From Bacteroidaceae bacterium (lineage in GTDB: Bacteria; Bacteroidota; Bacteroidia; Bacteroidales; Bacteroidaceae): DNA of 64,000 nucleotides. Below are positions 39,392 through 47,676 of the stretch, piece after piece. Position 1 is the first letter of the stretch. Each line of letters opens with the position of its first letter. The notes beneath the pieces are model-generated. The model did not search any database and was not told where the DNA came from. It was given only the letters and a program-made list of their open reading frames with translations. Made by a program: the position numbers and the translations under genes. The DNA lies in assembly GCA_024697945.1 (NCBI GenBank), contig JAILRU010000091.1, forward strand, positions 1-64,000, written 5' to 3'.

Positions 39392-41572
39392 TTACTTCTT
39401 CACCAATGTGGCATCGTCAACGAGGATATCCTGCGAGACGGAATAGCTGCTGCCCTTCGGATTCATGACGACGAGACAGAGGGTTGTCTTTGAGGCCAGC
39501 TCGAAGTCGTAAGAAACAAGGGTCCATTCGCCGTTGTTGAGGTCGGTATAGGTCTTGTTATATGTATAAGCTCCTACAGAACCATCTTCTTTCACGGGAA
39601 CGTAGCCTCCACGAGTCTGGCATTTATCGCCTGTGGTGGACTTCGCATAGAAGGAGAAGGTATAGGAACCAGCTTCAAGGGTCATCTCCTGAGTGGCGAG
39701 ACGCTTGTTCTGGGTTCCAGGAGCAGCAACCATGCAAGAGAAATTGCCACCGCGTGCATCGGTGCTCTTGCTTAAAGTCGCATTGCTGGCGCTGCTTGCG
39801 GACTTCCAACCGGCAGGTTGTGAATCGCTGACCCAGTTCTCGAAGTCACCATTGACGAGGTCTGTGACGGGGTCACCGCCGCCACCCTGGCCGCCGCTAT
39901 CATCACCGCCTTGACCGCCGCCACCGTCGCCTTTCTTAACGCTAACAAACTGTGCGTTCTCTATTTCAGGCTTATCTTTATAAAGTTTGTACTTGCCAGT
40001 CAATGTCACTTCATCACCTTCTGCTATACCAAGGCTTGAGAATTTCTGCTTGTTACCATCTAAATCCAGCAAACCATAAATATAAATGCTGGCATCACCT
40101 TCAACGAGGTCGAAATTACCATAAGTTGTATTGGAAATGTTCTTTACAGTACCTGTCAGCTCATATGTGGTATTAACATCTGCCTTTGCAAGGAATTCAG
40201 CAATAGAAATATGCTGAATGTCACCTTGTTCTCCGCCGCCACCTCCTTGGCCACCACCTTCAGAATTGATGGAAACAACATAAGCAGCGCCCTTACCAAC
40301 TGTTTCTGGAGTGTTTCCCCTATAGTTGACAACCTTACCGCAAACGACAACCTCATCGCCGACCTTAATATCATCAACAGAGGTGAATTTCTTCTTGCCT
40401 GGGCCATAAACCTGGAAGGCTGTGAAGACAGGTGAGGTTTTACCCTCGTCAACCATAGTGAACGTGTGGTTGCCATACTGGCTAATGGTTGAAGCTGTAG
40501 TGCTTACAGAAGATACTTTACCCTTGATGTAGTATTCTTCGTCTGATTCAACACCTGCTGGCATTGTTTGAATCTTTGCAACGATAGCAGCAACATTATA
40601 AGGAGATGTAGCTGTGCCATCGCCTTCTTGTCCATCAATGTCCCCTGAACCGCCGCCATCGGGGTCTATACCAAAGGTCTTACCATCAATACTACCCCAT
40701 GAGGTAGATTTCATGCCAAGAACTCCAAAGTATGTCTCCAATGAACCATACAACAAAACTTCCTTCTTCAAGTAATCGGGATGGGCAGAGAGCTCTAATG
40801 CACTACGGACATCTCCTGCAGGAAGCTGAACAGGTAATACATTGTCAGGATTTGTTTCATCGGGAGTTTCTGCCAGAAGTATTTCCGTCTCAGCAGAAGA
40901 GGGTACAGCAAATTTTGCACCATCTGCTAATTTCTGACCATCAACATATCCTACGATATATCCCTTTACATAGTTGTTACCACTTGCAGTCTTAGCTTGA
41001 CTAATGGTTAAAGGCTTATCTTTTGAAGAAGAAGGAGTGTCCGTGTTACCACTACCACCTTCAGAGTTGATAGAAACAACGTAAGCAGCGCCCTTACCAA
41101 CTGTTTCTGGAGTGTTTCCCCTATAGTTGACAACTTTACCACAAACGACAACTTCATCGCCTACCTTAATATCATCAACAGAGGTGAATTTTTTCTTGTC
41201 TGGGCCATAGACTTGGAAGGCCGTAAAGATAGGTGAAGTACTACCTTCGTCAACCATTGTAAAAGTGTGGTTGCCGTATTGAGAAATAGTTGCCGCATCG
41301 GTTTTCACAGAAAGGACCTTACCCTTGATGTAATACTCTTGGGTTGATTCCACCCCAGCCTCCATTTCTTGAATCTTTGCAACTATAGCAGCAACATTAT
41401 AAGGTGATGCCGCTGTACCATCGCCTTTAGGCTCAATAGTAGTTCCACCGCCGCCTTCACCTGAGTTGCTGTTCTTGTCAGGCAGGTTGTAGGGAGCGGG
41501 AACGTCAACACAGCTACTGAAAGCTAAAGCCGTCAGCAACATGAGTGCAAATGTTTTGAAAGTCTTTTTCAT
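39392..41572 (-). CDS. Multi-domain OB-fold lipoprotein (DUF6359-like repeats)
   Basis: 726 residues. Lipobox FSSC (residues 18-21). Two almost identical modules of about 125 residues (near 50-175 and 320-445) contain YNVAAIVAKIQ, EYYIKGKV, GNHTFTMVDEG and DEVVVCGKVVNYRGNTPETV, an OB-fold-like pattern. A related module lies between them (KPLTISQAKTASGNNYVKGY), and another follows (HISIAEFLAKADVNTTYELT). A jelly-roll-type C-terminal domain begins at DLVNGDFENWVSDSQPAGWK. Gly-rich linkers join the modules. OB folds bind nucleic acids or glycans; with the receptor upstream and the divergent nuclease, a surface ligand-capture role is likely. The modules duplicated recently. Confidence 0.82.
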   Translation of the reverse strand: MKKTFKTFALMLLTALAFSSCVDVPAPYNLPDKNSNSGEGGGGTTIEPKGDGTAASPYNVAAIVAKIQEMEAGVESTQEYYIKGKVLSVKTDAATISQYGNHTFTMVDEGSTSPIFTAFQVYGPDKKKFTSVDDIKVGDEVVVCGKVVNYRGNTPETVGKGAAYVVSINSEGGSGNTDTPSSSKDKPLTISQAKTASGNNYVKGYIVGYVDGQKLADGAKFAVPSSAETEILLAETPDETNPDNVLPVQLPAGDVRSALELSAHPDYLKKEVLLYGSLETYFGVLGMKSTSWGSIDGKTFGIDPDGGGSGDIDGQEGDGTATSPYNVAAIVAKIQTMPAGVESDEEYYIKGKVSSVSTTASTISQYGNHTFTMVDEGKTSPVFTAFQVYGPGKKKFTSVDDIKVGDEVVVCGKVVNYRGNTPETVGKGAAYVVSINSEGGGQGGGGGEQGDIQHISIAEFLAKADVNTTYELTGTVKNISNTTYGNFDLVEGDASIYIYGLLDLDGNKQKFSSLGIAEGDEVTLTGKYKLYKDKPEIENAQFVSVKKGDGGGGQGGDDSGGQGGGGDPVTDLVNGDFENWVSDSQPAGWKSASSASNATLSKSTDARGGNFSCMVAAPGTQNKRLATQEMTLEAGSYTFSFYAKSTTGDKCQTRGGYVPVKEDGSVGAYTYNKTYTDLNNGEWTLVSYDFELASKTTLCLVVMNPKGSSYSVSQDILVDDATLVKK

Positions 41573-41588
41573 ATCTTTTATTGTTTAG

Positions 41589-42443
41589 TTATTTTGTCCA
41601 AGTCAAGTCGGTCTGGGTACGGGCCAGAATCTGCCAAGTACCGCGATATATGGTTGCTATGCCGTAAAGCTCTACTGGCTGCTTAGGCAGTGCAACTCCC
41701 TTGAAGTCTGCGTACGTGCTGGTACGAAGCACACATTTGCTGCCAGCATTGCCACCAGAGATGGTTCGGTTGACACAATTGCTGACGAGGCTGACGGAAC
41801 CGTCATCGGGAGCCACAATCTGCGTGCCATCACCAGAGATGGTCACGTTCTTGAGGCGTACCACCCTTCCACCCTGCTGAGCCATCGTCTTATTGGGGTC
41901 GAAGTCGATGGTGTCAACCTTCATTGCACCAAAGGCCTTTGCCTCCTCTGTTCCATCCATAATGAGACGTACGTGCTGTTTCCACGTGCTCAGTTCCATA
42001 CGGCCAAGACCGCCATTATAGAGTCCGCCTATCTGAGCCTGATTGCCATAGCCGCCGATATAGAGGTCCTTCAGGCTAATCAACAACTTCTGGCCTACGG
42101 GCATGAAAGCGCCCTGGTCCGAGCCGTTGATGCCGATGATGATGCCAGCGGTTTCGTCCTGCACGGAGATTTGTTTGTAGATATTGCCTCCGAAATCGTT
42201 GCCTGTCACAACACAGCGCAACCAGAGGTCGTCCGTAATCTGTTTGTAGTTGTCGCTGCTGATTGCGCTGCTGAATTGAGTTTGCAACTCAGCAATGGTA
42301 ACGATGGGACCTGCCACCAGGTCGTTGTTGCCGTATGGAGGCTGTGAGATGATGCTGTCAGGCACTTCCCAGTCTTTGTCTTGGCAAGCAGTCAGAGCGA
42401 ATGCCCCTGCCATCAGAGCTATGATGAATGATTTCGTTTTCAT
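41589..42443 (-). CDS. DUF5689-type lipoprotein
   Basis: 284 residues. Lipobox ALTAC-QD. The segment IVTIAELQTQFSSAISSDNY, followed by LWLRCVVTGNDFGGNIYKQI and SVQDETAGIIIGI, matches DUF5689, which I recall as an OB-like domain found beside TonB-dependent receptors and secreted nucleases in Bacteroidetes. A C-terminal part (VELYGIATIYRGTWQILART) looks like a second OB strand set. It follows the receptor gene by 38 bases and precedes the repeat lipoprotein by 16, so one operon. It probably replaces SusD as surface binding partner. Confidence 0.82.
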   Translation of the reverse strand: MKTKSFIIALMAGAFALTACQDKDWEVPDSIISQPPYGNNDLVAGPIVTIAELQTQFSSAISSDNYKQITDDLWLRCVVTGNDFGGNIYKQISVQDETAGIIIGINGSDQGAFMPVGQKLLISLKDLYIGGYGNQAQIGGLYNGGLGRMELSTWKQHVRLIMDGTEEAKAFGAMKVDTIDFDPNKTMAQQGGRVVRLKNVTISGDGTQIVAPDDGSVSLVSNCVNRTISGGNAGSKCVLRTSTYADFKGVALPKQPVELYGIATIYRGTWQILARTQTDLTWTK

Positions 42444-42481
42444 TTTAACAATAAATATTAATAATGTACATTTTCTATTGC

Positions 42482-45124
42482 TTAGAACCTGTAGTTCAGA
42501 TTGAGCATGAAGTTAAAGCCCTGGGCATAGAACTTTTTGGGATTCTTCTCGAAGTTATAGGTACGCGGTTTCGTTGTAACCTCCGTGCCTGAGCCTTCTG
42601 TCTCCGTGATGCTATAGTTGCTTCGGCTCTGCTCGTAGCCGCCAGTTGAGATGTTGCGACGGTTGGTCAGGTTGCAGAGTTGCAGATTGACACTGAGGGG
42701 ATTGCGGAATACAATGAACTGACGACCAATGCTGGCGTCGAGCATGAATCCGCCATTACCCTTTGCCTGAGAGGGAACATCGTATTCCCCAGCATGATAG
42801 CGGCCTGAATTCTGGAGGTTCTTCTCGTAGCGCATATTCGGGCTGTAGGAGAGGTAGATGCGGTCGTAGTAGTTGCCTGTCAAGCCGAGATACCAACGCT
42901 TGATGCGATAGTTCAAGCCGATGCTGGCAGCAGCCAAAGGTGTTCCGCTCTGGCGCATACCCTTGTTGTGGCAAATCTCCTGATTTATCACACCAGTCGT
43001 ACTGCTCATCCAGTTGACTTTTGTATCGTCAACATACTTGGCTTCGGAATAGGTTCCCAACGCGGTAAGAGTGAGAGAGCTGGTGAGCTTGATCTTTACT
43101 CCCAACTCGACGCCATAATACTCTCTCTTGACGCCCGTTAGGCTGTTGTAGGAGAAGCTGTTGCTGTCATCATTGTAGAACTGCTGCCACTCGTTGGCAT
43201 CATTGACGCGATAGTAGTAGCCCGTCAGGTTGAGGCGGAACCATCTGCCGAAATAGGCATAACCGAGCTCGGAACTGAACACCTTCTCGTTCTTGAGGGC
43301 CAGAACGTAGTCGTTGTTCATCTCAGGACACATGAATGCAACAGATGCTCCTGGTGCCTTTTGTTCGTATGCCAAACCCACGTTAACGCCGTGACCCTTT
43401 CCAAGGTTGATGACGGAACCCAGTTTCACGCCTCCGTCGAGGAAGTGTGCCTTGCCGCTTTTGCCATAGCTGTTATCCTGGAAGAGGCCGTTGCGCATGA
43501 AGCCTTCACGCCACATCCTGCGGCCGCCAAGCTTAGCGGTAATATAATTATGTGTGATTTTCCGTTGCAGGCTGAAGTTTGTCCAAAGCTTGATATCTTG
43601 GTTCCAGAGGTCATAGTCATAGCCATAGCGGTCACCCTCGATGATCTTCTGATAACCATGATTCACGTCGTACATTGCTTCGGTTGAAGTCTGCTGATAG
43701 TCACCTACCAGATAGGTGTTGGTATTGTGGAAGAACTCGCCACCCAGGAGGTCGTCGATGGTCCTATAGTGCGAACCACGATTGCTGAGCAGCTGAATGC
43801 CGGCACTAAACTTCATGTCTTTATTGATGTTCCAGTCATAGGTGCTTGAGAGGTTGGACATCAGGTGATTGTTGTGACGGGCCTCAATCCAGTAGATGGC
43901 ATCTGCTCCAATCTTGTTGAGCTGAGTGTTGGCGAAGTAGAGTTCGTCGAAGTTAATCTGACGATAGTGCTCATCCTGCCAATTCTCATGGCTTGTCCAG
44001 AAAGCGTCAGCATCGTAATTGTAATCGCCTTCTCTGCCCCATACATCATAATTATAAGAGGGGAAGCGCTTCCAATAATCGGGATGTGGATTTGTGCCGC
44101 TATAGTTGAGCTTTGTGCTCCTGTACTTGGCAATCTTGAGGAATGCGCTCGTAGTGAGCTTCATGTCTTCGTTGATTTTGAAGTCCCACGTGGCAAGCAC
44201 ACTTGGCTCGAAGGTGGTGACAATGCGGCTGGCACGTTTCTTGCCTCCCTGATAGCCCCAATAGGGGTTGTACTGATAGTCGTTGGCAAGCCAATAGGCC
44301 TCGTCTGTGCTAGCTCCCGCTGTGGCGCGTTCTGTGGGACTGCCCCAAGTGGCAAGGTTCAGCGAGTGCTTCTCGTTAATGACCTTCTGCACAGACATGA
44401 AGTAAGAGAAGCTGTTGTAGAAAGTACCCTTGACATTTGCCGTCTGCATGTTCGACCAACGATAGCCAACAGTTCCGAAAAAGGCCCATCCATCATTGCT
44501 CAAACCTGTGCCAAAGGAATACATGCCTCGCAAGGTATAGTTGCGGTTGGTGCCGGAAAGGGTTACCTTATGATCAGCCGCCATCTGGCTGGCTCGCAAG
44601 TTGTAATTACTACTGCCACCTATGGCGCTGAAGGAAAAGTTGTTGGGGTCAAAAGGTCCTACATCGTCCTTGTTGCGAACGGCATCATTCATGCCACCGA
44701 TTGTAGAATAGGTGAAACGACCGTTCTCCGGATTGTTGACCTGCACGCCATTCATGTAAACGTCGTTATAGGCATTGTCCAAGGCACGATACTTGAACCA
44801 GATACCAGTCCAAGCCCAGCTAATCTGACTGGCATAGACGTTAGTGGTGGAATTAATATGGATGACGTCGGAAGTGATGTCATCATTTTCGCCAAGTTGG
44901 GATTCTGTGAAGGTGAAGTTGCTATCATCGGACAGCATTTCCTCCTCCACGCTGCTAAGCGTATCCACGACCGCAGTCTCTATGGTCTGGGCATAGCTCA
45001 AAGGCGCGACCAGGTAAAGCGAGGCTGCGATTAAGCGAGGGCAAAACAAAGATGTTTTTCGTTTTGCCGAGTGCAAACAAGCTCGAACGGAAATCAAGCT
45101 CGGTAGCAGATGTTTAATTTTCAT
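42482..45124 (-). CDS. TonB-dependent outer-membrane receptor
   Basis: 880 residues. After an unusual signal region come a plug domain (about 85-180: YASQISWAWTGIWFKYRAL; YNDVYMNGVQVNNPENGRFT; SFSAIGGSSNYNLRAS) and a barrel of many aromatic strands ending FMLNLNYRF. No carboxypeptidase-like N-domain or SusD partner is seen. The signal peptide is interrupted by RACLHSAKRKTSLFCPR, coded by repeat-like DNA (plus-strand GCCGAGTGCAAACAAGCTCG). Export may still work because AASLYLVAPLSYAQ follows. It heads the leftward operon with the DUF5689 and OB-repeat lipoproteins. Ligand unknown; nucleic acid is one candidate. Confidence 0.88.
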   Translation of the reverse strand: MKIKHLLPSLISVRACLHSAKRKTSLFCPRLIAASLYLVAPLSYAQTIETAVVDTLSSVEEEMLSDDSNFTFTESQLGENDDITSDVIHINSTTNVYASQISWAWTGIWFKYRALDNAYNDVYMNGVQVNNPENGRFTYSTIGGMNDAVRNKDDVGPFDPNNFSFSAIGGSSNYNLRASQMAADHKVTLSGTNRNYTLRGMYSFGTGLSNDGWAFFGTVGYRWSNMQTANVKGTFYNSFSYFMSVQKVINEKHSLNLATWGSPTERATAGASTDEAYWLANDYQYNPYWGYQGGKKRASRIVTTFEPSVLATWDFKINEDMKLTTSAFLKIAKYRSTKLNYSGTNPHPDYWKRFPSYNYDVWGREGDYNYDADAFWTSHENWQDEHYRQINFDELYFANTQLNKIGADAIYWIEARHNNHLMSNLSSTYDWNINKDMKFSAGIQLLSNRGSHYRTIDDLLGGEFFHNTNTYLVGDYQQTSTEAMYDVNHGYQKIIEGDRYGYDYDLWNQDIKLWTNFSLQRKITHNYITAKLGGRRMWREGFMRNGLFQDNSYGKSGKAHFLDGGVKLGSVINLGKGHGVNVGLAYEQKAPGASVAFMCPEMNNDYVLALKNEKVFSSELGYAYFGRWFRLNLTGYYYRVNDANEWQQFYNDDSNSFSYNSLTGVKREYYGVELGVKIKLTSSLTLTALGTYSEAKYVDDTKVNWMSSTTGVINQEICHNKGMRQSGTPLAAASIGLNYRIKRWYLGLTGNYYDRIYLSYSPNMRYEKNLQNSGRYHAGEYDVPSQAKGNGGFMLDASIGRQFIVFRNPLSVNLQLCNLTNRRNISTGGYEQSRSNYSITETEGSGTEVTTKPRTYNFEKNPKKFYAQGFNFMLNLNYRF

Positions 45125-45158
45125 GTGTGTATTGTGTTAAATTTGTTTATTTATGGTG

Positions 45159-45166
45159 CAAACTTA
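45159..45166 (-). promoter_or_regulatory. -7 box of the TonB receptor operon
   Basis: CAAACTTA on plus, TAAGTTTG on minus, 34 bases before the ATG at 45124. Confidence 0.55.
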
Positions 45167-45240
45167 TAAAAAAATATACTATCTTTGGCAAGTTAGGGCA
45201 TATTTTTTTTATTAAATGTACAATCTACCCTAAAAAGTAT

Positions 45241-45248
45241 TAACTTTG
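45241..45248 (+). promoter_or_regulatory. -7 box of the endonuclease/phosphatase gene
   Basis: TAACTTTG. It divides the region between divergent genes and argues that translation starts at 45279 rather than further left. Confidence 0.55.
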
Positions 45249-45278
45249 CAATATGAAATTATGAATATACGATTAGAT

Positions 45279-46322
45279 ATGAAACGAACTTTCATTGTCC
45301 TTGCAGCAGCGCTCCTGTTCTGCGTTGCCTACTCTGGTGCACAGGACCGTAAACTCATGGTCCACGCGGTTGGTTTCTACAACCTTGAAAATCTATTCGA
45401 CACTTGCCACGATGCTCACAAGCTCGATTATGACTTTCTGCCAGACGGCTCCTTCCATTGGAACAAACATAAGTACACCAACAAATTGAATAACATGGCC
45501 CGAGTGCTCTGCGACATGGGTACTGACAAACTGCCATATGGTGCCAGCATCATCGGTGTAACCGAAGTGGAAAACGATAGGGCGCTTGATGACCTGATGG
45601 CTGTGCCTTGCATGCAAAGTCGCGGCTACAAGTATATTCATTTCGAAGGTCCCGACAAACGCGGTGTGGATTGTGCACTAATCTACAATCCCAAAGCATT
45701 TCATGTAACGAAGGCTTTCCATAAACTCTACGTCTATGAGAACGGCGACACGGCTCGCAAGACACGTCCCTTCCTCTGCGTACAAGGAAAGTTGGCGGGC
45801 GATGATCTCACCGTCGTGGTGTGCCACTGGCCAAGCCGCGGACACGAAAACATCTTCCGCGAATACGCAGGCAAACAGGTACGTGCCTTGACCGATAGCA
45901 TCCGACAGGCAGACCCCACTCAGCACATCATGGTGATGGGTGACATGAACGACGACCCGGATAATAATTCTATGGCAAAACGTCTGGGGGCCCGCCGCAA
46001 GATGAAGGATGTGGGCGAAGGTGACTTCTACAATCCCTGGTGGGACGTCCTGCGCAGCAAAGGTCAGGGCACTCTCACCTATCAGGGCGCATGGAACCTG
46101 TTCGACCAGATTGTCTGCTCGCGTAACATGCTTGACCTGGAAGGAACAAAAGAATACAAGGAGCTCACCCTCTATGGCTACCATATCTTCAAGCGCGATT
46201 ATCTGATGCAGCAGGATGGCAAGTACAGAGGTACGCCCAAACGAACCCATGCTGGCGGTATATGGCTCAACGGCTTCAGTGACCACTTGCCGACAGTGAC
46301 CTACATCGTGAAGGCACAGTGA
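45279..46322 (+). CDS. Secreted endonuclease/exonuclease/phosphatase (EEP) family protein
   Basis: 347 residues from ATG 45279, which begins a signal peptide (MKRTFIVLAAALLFCVAYSG, then AQDRK); ATG 45261 is an alternative but would leave almost no leader. EEP motifs: VGFYNLENLFDT (Asn/Glu metal site), IIGVTEVENDRALDDL (Glu), VVVCHWPSRG (His), VMGDMNDDPDN (Asp/Asn) and GFSDHLPTV (terminal Asp-His). All catalytic residues are present, so it should cut phosphodiesters or phosphomonoesters in the periplasm or outside. It is divergent from the receptor/OB-lipoprotein operon, which fits a joint nucleic-acid or nucleotide scavenging role. Confidence 0.9.
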   Translation: MKRTFIVLAAALLFCVAYSGAQDRKLMVHAVGFYNLENLFDTCHDAHKLDYDFLPDGSFHWNKHKYTNKLNNMARVLCDMGTDKLPYGASIIGVTEVENDRALDDLMAVPCMQSRGYKYIHFEGPDKRGVDCALIYNPKAFHVTKAFHKLYVYENGDTARKTRPFLCVQGKLAGDDLTVVVCHWPSRGHENIFREYAGKQVRALTDSIRQADPTQHIMVMGDMNDDPDNNSMAKRLGARRKMKDVGEGDFYNPWWDVLRSKGQGTLTYQGAWNLFDQIVCSRNMLDLEGTKEYKELTLYGYHIFKRDYLMQQDGKYRGTPKRTHAGGIWLNGFSDHLPTVTYIVKAQ

Positions 46323-46420
46323 GGGATTAAGGATTAAAGATTAGGGATGCAAAGCAGACTTAGCAAAAGTTAAGCAAAGAGGAAAAAACTCTAAACCCTA
46401 ATCCCTAAACTCTAAACTTT
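46323..46420. repeat. Word repeats GGATTAAGGATTAAAG and CTAAACCCTAATCCC
   Basis: Two clusters of related words on opposite strands (46323-46350 and 46388-46420) between the nuclease and aldolase genes. Confidence 0.7.
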
Positions 46421-46425
46421 TTTCG

Positions 46426-46433
46426 TACCTTTG
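46426..46433 (+). promoter_or_regulatory. -7 box of the aldolase gene
   Basis: TACCTTTG, 76 bases before ATG 46510. The word repeats occupy the usual -33 area. Confidence 0.6.
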
Positions 46434-46509
46434 CGCCGCAATTTTAGGATTTGCACCTGGAAATTTGAGAAATAAATAGTAATTTTTAAATAGTTAAATC
46501 GTAAATCTT

Positions 46510-47508
46510 ATGACAAGTTACAAAGAACTCGGCCTGGTGAACACTCGTGAGATGTTCGCAAAGGCAGTGGCTGGCGGCTATGCCATCCCCGCATTCAACT
46601 TCAACACACTCGAACAGATGCAGGCCATCATTCAGGCTGCCGTAGAGACTAAGTCTCCCGTCATCATGCAGGTCAGCAAGGGTGCTCGCAACTATGCAAA
46701 CGGCACCATCCTTCGCTACATGGCACAGGGTGCTGTAGAATACGCAAAGGAACTGGGTTGCGAAAAGCCTCAGATTGTTCTGCACCTCGACCACGGTGAC
46801 ACCTTCGAACTCTGCAAGGACTGTATCGACAATGGTTTCTCCAGCGTCATGATTGACGGCTCCAGCCTTCCCTACGAGGAGAATATCGCCCTGACAAAGA
46901 AGGTCGTTGAGTATGCCCACAAGTTCGATGTAACCGTTGAGGCTGAGCTGGGTGTATTGGCAGGCGTTGAGGATGAGGTTGCCAGCGAGGTTTCCCACTA
47001 TACAAAGCCTGAAGAGGTTGTTGACTTCAGCACCCGCAGCGGTTGCGACAGTCTGGCCATCTCTATCGGCACCAGCCACGGCGCATACAAGTTCACTCCC
47101 GAGCAGTGCACACGCGACCCGAAGACCGGTAAGCTCGTGCCTCCCCCATTGGCATTCGACATCCTGCACGAGATTGAGAAGAAGCTGCCTGGCTTCCCCA
47201 TCGTACTGCACGGTTCTTCTTCTGTTCCTCAGGACGAGGTTGATACTATCAACGCACACGGTGGCAAGCTGCCCGATGCAGTAGGTATCCCCGAAGAGCA
47301 GCTCCGCGAGGCCAGCAAGAGCGCTGTCTGCAAGATTAACATCGACAGCGACAGCCGTCTGGCTATGACCGCTGCCATTCGCAAGCACTTCGACGAGAAG
47401 CCCGGTGACTTCGATCCCCGTCAGTACCTGAAGCCCGCTCGCGAGAACATGAAGAAGATGTACATCCACAAGATTGTGGAGGTGCTGGGCAGCAACGACA
47501 AACTCTAA
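46510..47508 (+). CDS. fba: Class II fructose-bisphosphate aldolase
   Basis: 332 residues. Zinc-binding His residues appear in VLHLDHGD (about 93-100) and in SIGTSHGAYKF (about 187-197), with GSSSVPQDEVDTI near 238 and the AELG segment (VEAELGVLAGVED) near 143. It splits fructose 1,6-bisphosphate to glyceraldehyde 3-phosphate and DHAP in glycolysis, cytoplasmic. It is a single-gene unit with its own promoter and a strong terminator. Codon use is uniform and biased, as in a highly expressed gene. Confidence 0.95.
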   Translation: MTSYKELGLVNTREMFAKAVAGGYAIPAFNFNTLEQMQAIIQAAVETKSPVIMQVSKGARNYANGTILRYMAQGAVEYAKELGCEKPQIVLHLDHGDTFELCKDCIDNGFSSVMIDGSSLPYEENIALTKKVVEYAHKFDVTVEAELGVLAGVEDEVASEVSHYTKPEEVVDFSTRSGCDSLAISIGTSHGAYKFTPEQCTRDPKTGKLVPPPLAFDILHEIEKKLPGFPIVLHGSSSVPQDEVDTINAHGGKLPDAVGIPEEQLREASKSAVCKINIDSDSRLAMTAAIRKHFDEKPGDFDPRQYLKPARENMKKMYIHKIVEVLGSNDKL

Positions 47509-47512
47509 TCGG

Positions 47513-47560
47513 ATTAAAGATTATAGATTAGGGTTTAAAGATTAGACTCTAATCTATTCA
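47513..47560. repeat. Word repeat GATTAAAGATTATAGATTAG
   Basis: About five copies of GATTA(A/G)(A/G)G-like words between the aldolase stop and its terminator. Confidence 0.7.
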
Positions 47561-47564
47561 GAGT

Positions 47565-47592
47565 AAAGGCACAGAAATGTGCCTTTTTTTTG
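47565..47592 (+). terminator. Terminator after the aldolase gene
   Basis: Perfect stem AAAGGCACA (47565-47573), loop GAAA, TGTGCCTTT (47578-47586), then a T run. Confidence 0.85.
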
Positions 47593-47622
47593 TTGGTTAA
47601 GCAAAGATTTTGATTTTTGTAT

Positions 47623-47653
47623 TTTGTATTTTGAATTAAAAGCCGTAACTTTG
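47623..47653 (+). promoter_or_regulatory. Promoter of the LptF/G-type permease operon
   Basis: TTTG 47623-47626, 19 bases, TAACTTTG 47646-47653. The leader then contains a small hairpin (TGCGCAC/GTGCGCA) before ATG 47677. Confidence 0.7.
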
Positions 47654-47676
47654 CGCACCAAAGTGCGCACGAGAGG

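Noticed and set aside
43865-45034. 389-codon frame opposite the TonB receptor
   Set aside because: It is the antisense shadow of a clear receptor gene.
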